This document shows positions 12,957 to 13,004 of a DNA stretch of 13,004 bases, piece after piece; within the stretch, counting starts at the first letter, position 1; each line of letters begins with the position of its first letter. The stretch comes from Chloroflexota bacterium (GTDB taxonomy: Bacteria > Chloroflexota > Limnocylindria > Limnocylindrales > CSP1-4): positions 1 through 13,004 of the forward strand of contig JACDBP010000004.1 of assembly GCA_013694835.1 (NCBI GenBank), written 5' to 3'. The translations under genes were made by a program, and so were the position numbers. The notes beneath the pieces were generated by a model. The model worked only from the letters and a program-made list of their open reading frames with translations, was not told where the DNA came from and searched no databases.

Positions 12957-13004
12957 GCCGCCGTTCCCACGGCCACACGAACGGTGTCCCGCTCGGATCG
13001 GCGG

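Overview
This is a GC-rich chromosomal window (by eye well over 65 % G+C). It reads as a high-GC member of Terrabacteria, most likely Chloroflexota or a deep actinobacterial relative. The reasons are frequent GTG starts, several promoters with a TANNNT box about 7 nt before the start codon, a Thermus-type isocitrate dehydrogenase with a C-terminal extension, a stand-alone LigD-type polymerase, and a SatD/DUF3307 pair. The taxonomic call is inference. No transposase, integrase, CRISPR array or phage structural gene is visible.

Layout. 1-950: a possible truncated ORF at the left edge, then a decayed HTH-XRE/nuclease-like gene (two frameshifts and a stop). 951-1925 (+): a low-complexity, Pro/Gln/Ser-rich protein with four membrane segments. 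1987-4689 (-): a hypothetical (possibly VOC-like) gene, inorganic pyrophosphatase, and a LigD-type primase-polymerase whose start overlaps the pyrophosphatase stop by 8 nt. 4730-5116 (+): a cupredoxin lipoprotein. 5147-6175 (-) and 6265-6639 (+): a SAM methyltransferase and a DUF1801 gene, divergent around a 90-nt gap with an inverted repeat and a TANNNT box on each side. 6646-8145 (-): NADP-type isocitrate dehydrogenase.

8247-8756: a head fragment of a DUF72 gene meets a 3'-truncated nucleotidyltransferase-like gene tail to tail. The simplest explanation is one deletion that removed both 3' ends. The truncated gene is the last member of an operon, SatD > DUF3307 > nucleotidyltransferase-like (10389 down to 8286, minus strand). 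Upstream of that operon is the most striking regulatory DNA here: a well-formed promoter (TTGACG, 17 nt, TAGCCT, 7 nt, GTG) with three perfect inverted repeats built from TAGCC/GGCTA-like half-sites. One is centred on the -35 box, one spans the -10/-35 spacer, and one lies just upstream.

10533-12561 (-): a small HTH_17 DNA-binding protein, a DoxX-family membrane protein and an acyl-CoA dehydrogenase, probably co-transcribed. The window ends with tRNA-Arg(TCT) with encoded CCA, on the minus strand. Most genes are ordinary metabolism. The accessory interest lies in the SatD operon and its operator array, the two damaged loci, and the pyrophosphatase/polymerase coupling.
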